NCBI GenBank assembly: GCA_018400895.1
Contig: JAGYLR010000005.1
Location: forward strand, 1-27,184
Direction: 5' to 3'
Origin: a bacterium
Lineage (GTDB): Bacteria; Patescibacteriota; Minisyncoccia; Minisyncoccales; PWPS01
DNA length: 27,184 bases
The translations under genes and the position numbers were made by a program. The stretch's first letter is position 1, and each line of letters opens with the position of its first letter. Shown here piece by piece: positions 20,715-27,184 of this stretch. A model generated the notes under the pieces. That model ran no database searches. It worked only from the letters and a program-made list of their open reading frames with translations, and was not told the origin of the DNA.

Positions 20715-22706
20715 ATGGAATTTAAATTAGATGATAAATTTGTAAAACAGTATTCCAAAATAGAACCACCTTTTGGATTCAATGGGTTAGGTAAAATAGT
20801 ATATCTACGAACTTATTCTAGACTAAAAGAAAATGGTTCAAATGAAAAATGGTATGAGACTATACGTAGAGTCGTAGAGGGTACTTATACTATACAAAAA
20901 AGGCACATCACACAACACGCACTTGGTTGGGATGAAGAGAAAGCTCATGATTCTGCACAAGAAATGTATGATAGAATGTTCAATATGAAATTCTTACCAC
21001 CAGGTAGGGGTCTATGGGCAATGGGTACAGATATAATAGATAAGAAAAATCTATTTATTGCACTCAATAACTGTTCATTTGTATCAACTCAAAATCTTGA
21101 TGAAGACCTGTCAAAACCATTCGAATTTATGATGGATTTTAGCATGCTTGGAGTAGGTGTTGGCTTCGACGTCAAAGGGGCCTCTAAATTACGCATTTTA
21201 AGCCCGAATAAGAGCATAACTAAGTTCAAGATACCCGACACTAGGGAGGGGTGGGTAGAGTCGCTTAAAATGGCTCTAAATGCCTTTTTCAAGGGTGATT
21301 CTTTTCCTGAGTTTGATTACAGTTTACTTAGACCAAAAGGAGCTATTATAAAGACTTTTGGAGGCAAATCTAGTGGACCAGAACCACTAAAGAAATTACA
21401 TTCTCAAATCAAGGAACTCTTGATGAAAAGAGTAGGTAGTCTTATTACTATACAAGACATAGTAGACCTTATGAATTTAATAGGGGTATGTGTTGTAGCA
21501 GGTAATGTTAGACGCACTGCTCAAATAGTGTTTGGAGATCCTACTGATGAAGACTACTTAAAACTAAAAGACTATCATTGGGATGATACAACACAATCAT
21601 TCAAAGGTACTCGTACTGAACGAGCTAGCCATGGTTGGGCATCTAACAATAGTATATTCGCAAAAGTAGGTATGGATTACACTGAAGTAGCAAAGCAAAC
21701 TGCTTTAAATGGTGAACCAGGATATGCTTGGCTAGATAATATGCGACTGAATGGTAGAATGGGTGAGAATATAGGTGACAGTAAACGATTTGGAGATTTA
21801 AAAGTTATGGGCGGAAACCCCTGTTTGGAACAATCTTTAGAATCATATGAAATGTGTTGCCTTGTAGAAACATTTCCCACTAGACATGATAATATAAATG
21901 ACTTTATGCGTACTTTGAAATTTGCATATATGTACGCAAAAACAGTTACTCTAGGTACTACACATTGGGTTGAAACAAATAGAGTACAATTACGTAATCG
22001 ACGAATTGGTACATCTATGAGTGGTATAGCTCAGTTTATAGATACTAAAGGACTCAAAGAATTGAAAGCTTGGATGGAAGAAGGATACGAAACTATTCAA
22101 TACTATGATGAAGTATATAGTGAATGGTTTGCAGTACCTAGGAGTATTAAAACCACTTCTATTAAACCATCTGGCACAGTCAGTTTATTACCAGGTGTGA
22201 CACCAGGTATGCACTATCCTGAAAGTAACTATTATATCAGACGAATGCGAATTGCAACCAATTCTGATTTATTAGAGTATATAAAGAAAGCAGGATATAA
22301 AATTGAACCAGATGTTACTGATCCTAATAACACAATGGTAGTAGAAATACCAGTTGCTATAGAAGGAGTCCGTACTATCTCACAAGTAAGTATGTGGGAG
22401 CAACTCTCATTAGCTGCATTCTTACAAGAACATTGGGCAGACAATCAAGTATCATGCACTGTTACATTTAACAAACATGAACGTGATCAAATATCCCATG
22501 CATTAAATTACTTCCAATACAGATTAAAAGGTATTAGTTTCTTACCAAAACTTGAAAAAGCAAGTTACCAACAAATGCCATATGAAGAAATTACTAAAGA
22601 TATTTACGATAAAACTGTTGAAAAGATAAAGGAACTCAAATTCAACGGTATTAAAGAAGATTCTAAACCTGAATTATTCTGTAATAACGATACTTGTGTA
22701 ATCTAA
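20715..22706 (+). CDS. nrdJ: Adenosylcobalamin-dependent class II ribonucleotide reductase
   Basis: It reduces ribonucleotides to deoxyribonucleotides with a thiyl radical generated from adenosylcobalamin, feeding phage DNA synthesis without oxygen. The 663-residue sequence follows the monomeric Lactobacillus-type triphosphate reductase. C120 in NNCSF matches its C119. NPCLE at 368-372 gives the radical C370 and E372. C381 lies eleven residues after C370, as C419 does after C408. The C-terminal CNNDTC (C656, C661) matches the reducing pair C731 and C736. It is shorter than the roughly 740-residue model. The start at 20715 follows TTAATATAT without the usual leader. Terminators flank it on both sides, so it is probably transcribed alone. 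It implies that the host supplies or imports B12. Confidence 0.95.
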   Translation: MEFKLDDKFVKQYSKIEPPFGFNGLGKIVYLRTYSRLKENGSNEKWYETIRRVVEGTYTIQKRHITQHALGWDEEKAHDSAQEMYDRMFNMKFLPPGRGLWAMGTDIIDKKNLFIALNNCSFVSTQNLDEDLSKPFEFMMDFSMLGVGVGFDVKGASKLRILSPNKSITKFKIPDTREGWVESLKMALNAFFKGDSFPEFDYSLLRPKGAIIKTFGGKSSGPEPLKKLHSQIKELLMKRVGSLITIQDIVDLMNLIGVCVVAGNVRRTAQIVFGDPTDEDYLKLKDYHWDDTTQSFKGTRTERASHGWASNNSIFAKVGMDYTEVAKQTALNGEPGYAWLDNMRLNGRMGENIGDSKRFGDLKVMGGNPCLEQSLESYEMCCLVETFPTRHDNINDFMRTLKFAYMYAKTVTLGTTHWVETNRVQLRNRRIGTSMSGIAQFIDTKGLKELKAWMEEGYETIQYYDEVYSEWFAVPRSIKTTSIKPSGTVSLLPGVTPGMHYPESNYYIRRMRIATNSDLLEYIKKAGYKIEPDVTDPNNTMVVEIPVAIEGVRTISQVSMWEQLSLAAFLQEHWADNQVSCTVTFNKHERDQISHALNYFQYRLKGISFLPKLEKASYQQMPYEEITKDIYDKTVEKIKELKFNGIKEDSKPELFCNNDTCVI

Positions 22707-22729
22707 TTACACACGTGCGTATCATTGAA

Positions 22730-22768
22730 AAGGGTGTATTCTTGGCTGGAGTACACCCTTATTCTTTT
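22730..22768 (+). terminator. Intrinsic terminator
   Basis: AAGGGTGTA (22730-22738) pairs perfectly with TACACCCTT (22752-22760) around a 13-base loop, followed by ATTCTTTT. It ends the ribonucleotide reductase transcript. Confidence 0.85.
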
Positions 22769-22784
22769 ACTTAACTTAAATCAA

Positions 22785-23111
22785 ATGAAACCAGAAGTAA
22801 TTGAAATTATCACAAATGCAACCAATAGATCTGTAAATCAGACAAAGACCCTACTATCCCTCATAGATAACGATATGGAAACATTGTTGGAGATGGAAAA
22901 TAGGATACTTAATCTACACCTTTCGTACTGTCCTGGTACTAAGGAAGAATGTCAAAAGATACTTGACATGAGATTACCAGATGAATGTTGGTGGGAGAAA
23001 CCTATTATTATTATTTACGAATCAAAAAAAGAAAATGCTATTAAACGGTTTAACAATTCTTGGTCTCGCTTTTGTTCAAAACATAAGCTTCTCTCTTGTT
23101 TCAAGAAGTAG
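22785..23111 (+). CDS. Hypothetical protein, 108 aa
   Basis: I place the start at 22785 (MKPEVIEIITNATNRSVNQT), right behind AAATCAA. An in-frame ATG at 22725 lies at the foot of the terminator stem. The first 60 residues are helical and read like a small UBA-like or helix-turn-helix bundle (NATNRSVNQTKTLLSLIDND). The end is Cys/Lys/Trp-rich. It overlaps the next gene by 77 bases. The fold suggestion is weak. Confidence 0.55.
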   Translation: MKPEVIEIITNATNRSVNQTKTLLSLIDNDMETLLEMENRILNLHLSYCPGTKEECQKILDMRLPDECWWEKPIIIIYESKKENAIKRFNNSWSRFCSKHKLLSCFKK

Positions 23112-23373
23112 AAATAGAGACAATATTAGTTATCATCTCATTGCAGCTGTATTATCTAATAGTTTGTACTTCTTAACTTTTAAAGAGTTAATGAAAACAG
23201 AATTTGATCTAAATATGATCTTTTTCTATGTAACAGGTACTGTTGCAGGATCTATACTAGGTGTGAAAATATCTATGTTTATAGAACGACTATTAGGAGC
23301 TACTGCAGATGGCCATGTTAAAAATAATCAAAAAAATGGAAGAAAAGAAAATAATCAAAACAAACTTCACTGA
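23035..23373 (+). CDS. Multi-pass membrane protein, 112 aa
   Basis: The start at 23035 lies inside the previous gene behind AATCAAAAAAAGAAA. The protein has hydrophobic helices at about residues 3-20, 31-48 and 58-80 (FFYVTGTVAGSILGVKISMF), then a basic Asn/Lys-rich tail. The SRSRN segment between the first two helices is probably cytoplasmic. It could be a transporter-like or holin-like protein. It overlaps the metallophosphoesterase gene by 38 bases. Confidence 0.6.
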   Translation: MLLNGLTILGLAFVQNISFSLVSRSRNRDNISYHLIAAVLSNSLYFLTFKELMKTEFDLNMIFFYVTGTVAGSILGVKISMFIERLLGATADGHVKNNQKNGRKENNQNKLH

Positions 23374-24574
23374 AGATAAAGGTTCTAAAATAATTGAACA
23401 AATTATTGAAGAACAGGGAATTGACATGAATATCTATTATGTTGATTCATTTCGAGTAAAAAAGGGCTCTTGGGACACAAGTGCCATTAAACGAGATCAA
23501 CAACTAAAATGGACTCGTGAAGGAGAAAACCAGTATATGGAAGGATATGGAAAAAGATATCCTGAATTTATGGTAAACAATAATAAGAATAATTCAATTG
23601 AGATTACTTTCAAACGTAAACCAATTGAGAGCGACATTCTTGAATCCTTCAAAAACATTATTACCAGTATGCCTGCTTTTCCTTATACTAGGCGCAAGCC
23701 TATATTTGACCCAGGTAGTGGTAATGCATTCGAACTGTCAACGTTTGACGCACATTTCGGAAAACTAGCTGCCGAAATTGAAACTGGTTATAGAAACTAT
23801 GACCTTAAAATAGCTAGAGATGATTATCAATATATTTGTGATGAATTGATTAATCAAGCCATTCCCTATAAACCAGAAGTATGTATTCTGCCATTAGGAC
23901 AAGATATATATCATGTTGATAATATGGAAGGACATACTACAAAAGGCTCACACACACTCGATGTTGATGGTAGAATCACAAAAGTAAATGATGTAATATT
24001 TTATGTAGTTGTAGAAACTATATTAAAATTGAGAAAGTTCTCCAGAGTACATATTATATGGTCACCTGGTAACCATGATCATTTTGCATCATATATGTTG
24101 TGTTTTTCTTTAGCTCAATACTTTAGAAATGATCCTCTTGTAACTGTAGACTTAGATTTACCACCGAGAGGTAAACAAATCCACAAACGATTTCTTTGGG
24201 GTAAGACTCTAATTGGGTATACTCATAGAATTACTAATCGTCAAAGTAATTGGGTAAATGAATTAGCTCAAGCTTTTCCACAAGAATGGGCAGAATCTAC
24301 ATTCAGAGAATGGCATCATGGTGACCAACACAAAAAACAAGTTGTCAAAATGTATCCTGTCTACACAATGGGCGGAGTAGTACTTCGACAAATTACTGCT
24401 TTATCTCCTGTAGATAAATGGCATACAGAAAACTTATTTACTGATGCTGTACCAGGAGGAGAAGGATTTATCCTAAACAAAGAAAAGGGAGTGATTGCCA
24501 ACTTTATGGCCTGGACTGGACAATATGAAAACAACAGAAATCAGTTAATCAACGAAAAAAATAAATCAAAATGA
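23336..24574 (+). CDS. Metallophosphoesterase
   Basis: The product (412 residues) carries the calcineurin-like phosphoesterase motifs in order: D138 and H140 (FDAHFGK), GQD at 188-190, GNHDH at 245-249, and later H297 (GYTHR) and H328/H332 (WHHGDQH). These residues bind two metal ions in the family. Residues 1-130 form an extra N-terminal domain with no recognised motif. The substrate may be a phosphodiester or a nucleic-acid end; the sequence does not decide. The start at 23336 follows ATAATCAAAAA, inside the end of the membrane-protein gene. The next gene overlaps its stop (ATGA). Confidence 0.85.
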   Translation: MEEKKIIKTNFTEDKGSKIIEQIIEEQGIDMNIYYVDSFRVKKGSWDTSAIKRDQQLKWTREGENQYMEGYGKRYPEFMVNNNKNNSIEITFKRKPIESDILESFKNIITSMPAFPYTRRKPIFDPGSGNAFELSTFDAHFGKLAAEIETGYRNYDLKIARDDYQYICDELINQAIPYKPEVCILPLGQDIYHVDNMEGHTTKGSHTLDVDGRITKVNDVIFYVVVETILKLRKFSRVHIIWSPGNHDHFASYMLCFSLAQYFRNDPLVTVDLDLPPRGKQIHKRFLWGKTLIGYTHRITNRQSNWVNELAQAFPQEWAESTFREWHHGDQHKKQVVKMYPVYTMGGVVLRQITALSPVDKWHTENLFTDAVPGGEGFILNKEKGVIANFMAWTGQYENNRNQLINEKNKSK

Positions 24575-24798
24575 ATACAGCAAGGGCGAAAGCCAGACGA
24601 AATAAAATCATTGATATCAGAGCGAGACTCAATGAACTGAACAGAGCAAGACCTTATTTGAAAAAGGAATATTATATTGCTCGTATTGAAGATCTTGAAA
24701 CTGCACTTAAAGAAGTTGGTTTGAGTGCAAGGAAAGAAGAAAAGATCATTCTTCAAGAAGAGGAAGATTTTGTTCAATATATAGAATTGTATGAGTAA
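24571..24798 (+). CDS. Small helical protein, 75 aa
   Basis: Its ATGA overlaps the stop of the phosphoesterase gene and lies behind AAATCAAA. The protein is helical and charged, basic in the first half (ARAKARRNKIIDIRARLNEL) and acidic in the second (EEKIILQEEEDFVQYIELYE). It overlaps the following gene by eight bases. Its function is unknown. Confidence 0.6.
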   Translation: MNTARAKARRNKIIDIRARLNELNRARPYLKKEYYIARIEDLETALKEVGLSARKEEKIILQEEEDFVQYIELYE

Positions 24799-26431
24799 TC
24801 AACAATCACTAGAGGCAAATGCTCGTATTCTATATTATAAACTATATAACTATAGTCCTTCTTTGGAAGATATATACAATGGTTTAGAGTATGAATACGA
24901 GTATTTATCTTACAATCGCTGTTCCTATTACCGTTATGGTAAATGGAAATCTCCTTGGGGAATAGCAAGAAAAGATCATATGAGAGAAATGAAATCAAAT
25001 AGAAAAATACGTATTAAGAATTTTATTGAAACAGAGAAAATCAAGGCAATGTTGCAACAAGGCCCGTTGGAGTTTCAATTCAATGATCTTAACGTAGTAG
25101 TCCTAGCTCGTAAAATGGCACTCAATCCATTAGTATATATCAATGGTGTCAGTGAAGATTGTTTACGTGCTAAATATCAAAGTGACTTGTACAAAAAATG
25201 GTTTAACAAAGAAATGAAAGGTGAAGTCTTATTGTCGGATTTCAGGTATTTGTTAGATTTAGATCGACCACGACGGGTACCCCCTACTAATGTCCTATAT
25301 AAGTACTTGAAAGGAATGTACACAAAACCTATTACAAACTTTGATAAAATATCAAAAAACTTTATGCAAAAAAGTGAAACAAAAAATCCTCAGTTAGAGA
25401 AATGGCCTGATAAAACTATACCAGGCGGAGGATTGGAAAGTGATATTAAAAATAATCACATCATTGGTGCAAATACTACCACCAACACTTCTAAACCAAA
25501 AGTAAAGATTCCTCGTAAAGAAAAGAAAATATTAAAAAGGAATCAAAATGTTAGTGGAGAGGCAATCACTCTAACACCCAGACAACGTAAGTTGCTAAAA
25601 AAACAACCAAAACAACAAAGTCCGAGATGGAGTGAAAAGAAGGCTAACGATGAACTCTCAGACTATGTTAAAGAACAACAACGACTTAAAAAAGAGAAAC
25701 TCGAAAAGAGGATACAATACGAAGTAAAACGATTCTTTAAAGAACAAAAGAAATTTAAAGAAAAGGTAGATTACATGAAACAAAAGGAGGAGGAGAATCG
25801 TACACTAATGGAGGAGACAAAATTAGTATGCGTCAAATCTAAAAAAGGTTTCTTGAAAGCATCTGCTGGAGAAGTATTTCGTATTAAGCAAAAGGATGCT
25901 AAAGTACTTGTGAATAAAGGAGTATTTGAATATACTTCTAAAACTGCATATAAGGCGTTTCTAGCCACTTTAGTACCTAAACAAGGGCCTAACCCCCCTC
26001 AATACGAGTTAAGGCGCTCACGGCGCTATAAAGAGCCTAAAAAGGGCACTGGTTATACTGGTGCTACCTTACAGACTGTTTATGACAGAAAATTAAAGAA
26101 TGTTGATAAGAATGGCTATGCCATAGATGATAAAGGAAATCGATTATCAGTATCAACAAAAAGGAAAACTTTCCGCCCTGTTTATGAGGAAGTTCCTATA
26201 CAGAAAAATATATGGGAAAGAGATTCCAAAACAGGTAAAATGCAGATAGTAGATGTTGTACCAGTGATGAAACCAATCATCAATGAAAAGGGTATTACTA
26301 TCGGAAAAGAATACGCAACTAAGATTGTGTATAAAGGATTAGAGTACCTTAATTACACTTATAATAAGGTTGTAAAAGCTACTCTATCTACAATAACTAC
26401 ATACTCGAAACCAATAAAGCGTAGAAGGTAG
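24791..26431 (+). CDS. Basic coiled-coil protein, 546 aa
   Basis: The product is very basic. Residues 1-180 form a Tyr-rich folded region. A low-complexity Lys/Asn/Thr stretch at about 195-280 leads to a long Lys/Glu coiled coil at about 285-350 (LKKEKLEKRIQYEVKRFFKE). At about 355-395 there is a small domain with ASAGEVFRIKQKDAKVLVNK. The C-terminal 120 residues are beta-looking, with short KTGKMQIVDVVPVMKP-like strands. It may be structural or bind nucleic acid, but this is inference. It starts eight bases before the stop of the previous gene. Confidence 0.65.
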   Translation: MSNQQSLEANARILYYKLYNYSPSLEDIYNGLEYEYEYLSYNRCSYYRYGKWKSPWGIARKDHMREMKSNRKIRIKNFIETEKIKAMLQQGPLEFQFNDLNVVVLARKMALNPLVYINGVSEDCLRAKYQSDLYKKWFNKEMKGEVLLSDFRYLLDLDRPRRVPPTNVLYKYLKGMYTKPITNFDKISKNFMQKSETKNPQLEKWPDKTIPGGGLESDIKNNHIIGANTTTNTSKPKVKIPRKEKKILKRNQNVSGEAITLTPRQRKLLKKQPKQQSPRWSEKKANDELSDYVKEQQRLKKEKLEKRIQYEVKRFFKEQKKFKEKVDYMKQKEEENRTLMEETKLVCVKSKKGFLKASAGEVFRIKQKDAKVLVNKGVFEYTSKTAYKAFLATLVPKQGPNPPQYELRRSRRYKEPKKGTGYTGATLQTVYDRKLKNVDKNGYAIDDKGNRLSVSTKRKTFRPVYEEVPIQKNIWERDSKTGKMQIVDVVPVMKPIINEKGITIGKEYATKIVYKGLEYLNYTYNKVVKATLSTITTYSKPIKRRR

Positions 26432-26442
26432 GAGCGATTCCT

Positions 26443-26576
26443 CGTTTAAGTGCGATACTTAAACCTACAGGCTAAACGGATAACAGACAGTAAAGTAGTC
26501 AAACAGAATGAGTGTACCACTATAAAAAAATTAACGGGTGTAGTGGTTGCAAGTGTCCGTGCTCATTCTGTTTTTA
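26443..26576 (+). terminator. Decorated terminator or leader before DNA polymerase
   Basis: AAACAGAATGAG (26501-26512) pairs perfectly with CTCATTCTGTTT (26562-26573), then TT. The loop holds ACCACTA (26516-26522) with TAGTGGT (26541-26547), and ACGG (26534-26537) can reach CCGT (26557-26560) as a pseudoknot. Upstream GTTTAAGT (26444-26451) pairs with ACTTAAAC (26457-26464), while CGTTTA (26443-26448) could instead pair with TAAACG (26473-26478). It may be the terminator of the previous gene, an attenuator of the polymerase gene or a small RNA. Confidence 0.65.
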
Positions 26577-26591
26577 ATTTAAATAAATAAG

Positions 26592-27184
26592 ATGATTTGG
26601 ACATATGATTTAGAGACATATTCTAATTTCTTCTCTGCTACATTTAAGAATGTAAAAACAAAAGAAATAAAAGTATTTGTCATTCATGAAAGTAGAAATG
26701 ACTTAGATGAATTACATGCTTTTATTAATGATTCTGACAAATGGTTAGTGGGATACAATTCATTCAATTTCGATAATCAAATACTTAGTTATATACACAC
26801 TAAGTATTTTGACTTAACAATGGACAGTGCAGATAATGTAGCATGGAGCATATACTTCTTAGCAAGACAGCTTGTTGAGAACAATGTAAATGACTACAAA
26901 TATAATCTGCCTTTCAGGTTCCTAGATTTAATGAAGATAGGATTTTACCGAAAATCATTAAAGCTAATAGGAGTTTCACTAAAATGGCCAAAATTACAAG
27001 ACTTACCAATTCCTTGGGATCAGGAAATAAAAAATGAAGAAATTGATCTCATATTAGAATACAACTTAAATGATGTATTAATAACAGAACAACTATTTTA
27101 TCACCTCGAAGATAATATTAAACTACGGTTTAGTATTGCTAAGAGATATAATGTAAATGTATTCTCAGAATCTGATAGTGGTAT
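26592..27184 (+). CDS. DNA polymerase, 3'-5' exonuclease domain (partial)
   Basis: The first 197 residues are visible; the gene runs off the right edge. They show a DEDDy proofreading exonuclease in order: D6 and E8 (YDLETY, Exo I), D61 (GYNSFNFDNQIL, Exo II), and Y157 with D161 (YNLNDV, Exo III). An exonuclease placed at the very N-terminus fits a replicative phage polymerase, and the spacing allows family A or B. The polymerase domain lies outside the window, so a stand-alone exonuclease is not excluded. The start at 26592 follows AATTTAAATAAATAAG. Confidence 0.8.
   Translation, partial: MIWTYDLETYSNFFSATFKNVKTKEIKVFVIHESRNDLDELHAFINDSDKWLVGYNSFNFDNQILSYIHTKYFDLTMDSADNVAWSIYFLARQLVENNVNDYKYNLPFRFLDLMKIGFYRKSLKLIGVSLKWPKLQDLPIPWDQEIKNEEIDLILEYNLNDVLITEQLFYHLEDNIKLRFSIAKRYNVNVFSESDSG

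Noticed and set aside
1..27184. TAG recoding as in some megaphages
   Set aside because: Several genes end cleanly in TAG (657, 6907, 18057, 23111, 26431) with the next gene following at once, so the code is standard.
1..27184. CRISPR arrays, insertion sequences and ordinary tRNA genes
   Set aside because: I found no regularly spaced repeats, no transposase gene and no complete cloverleaf; the only T-arm found by eye belongs to the tmRNA.

Overview
The window looks like part of the genome of a large double-stranded DNA tailed phage, most likely with a Bacteroidota host. The DNA is AT-rich. Nearly all genes lie on the + strand, closely packed and often overlapping, and many are small and unrecognised. 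Start codons lack Shine-Dalgarno sequences; most instead sit just behind an A-rich leader built around AAATCAAA, as expected for a host that does not rely on the anti-Shine-Dalgarno sequence. The genetic code is standard, because TAG is used as a stop for several genes. The phage-type enzymes are a compact B12-dependent class II ribonucleotide reductase, a DUF3310 protein, an M23 peptidase, a metallophosphoesterase and the exonuclease domain of a DNA polymerase cut by the right edge.

Layout: 1-256 holds two minus-strand genes, one partial and one zinc-ribbon. From 433 to 7134 there is a run of small + strand genes in short operons closed by hairpin terminators. It includes a strongly acidic-tailed protein (3580-4395), a DUF3310 protein fused to zinc ribbons (4783-5268) and a 94-residue protein whose N-terminus is the EF-Ts N-terminal domain (5618-5902). 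From 7141 to 7572 there is a circularly permuted tmRNA gene: the acceptor half comes first, then about 200 bases of intervening sequence that contains its own terminator-like hairpin, then the 5' half with the tag reading frame. From 7586 to 12391 come small genes and a 1083-residue Lys/Glu-rich protein. From 12405 to 15507 come a structured RNA, overlapping small genes and a divergent ANL-superfamily adenylate-forming enzyme. From 15508 to about 17080 roughly 1.57 kb has no credible gene but is filled with perfect helices, and is read as one or two giant ornate noncoding RNAs. From 17132 to 22706 come small and membrane proteins, a structured leader with two GNRA hairpins and a pseudoknot (19262-19485), the M23 peptidase and the ribonucleotide reductase. 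From 22785 to the end come overlapping small genes, the metallophosphoesterase, a basic coiled-coil protein, another structured leader and the DNA polymerase start.

The main theme is RNA. Besides the tmRNA and the giant RNA, several intergenic spaces hold a long perfect stem, a decorated loop and a U-run. The tmRNA and the EF-Ts-like protein both bear on EF-Tu and translation, which suggests that this phage reshapes host translation or ribosome rescue. The best candidates for something undescribed are the permuted phage tmRNA with its own tag, the giant RNA next to the ANL enzyme, and the pseudoknotted leader of the peptidase gene.
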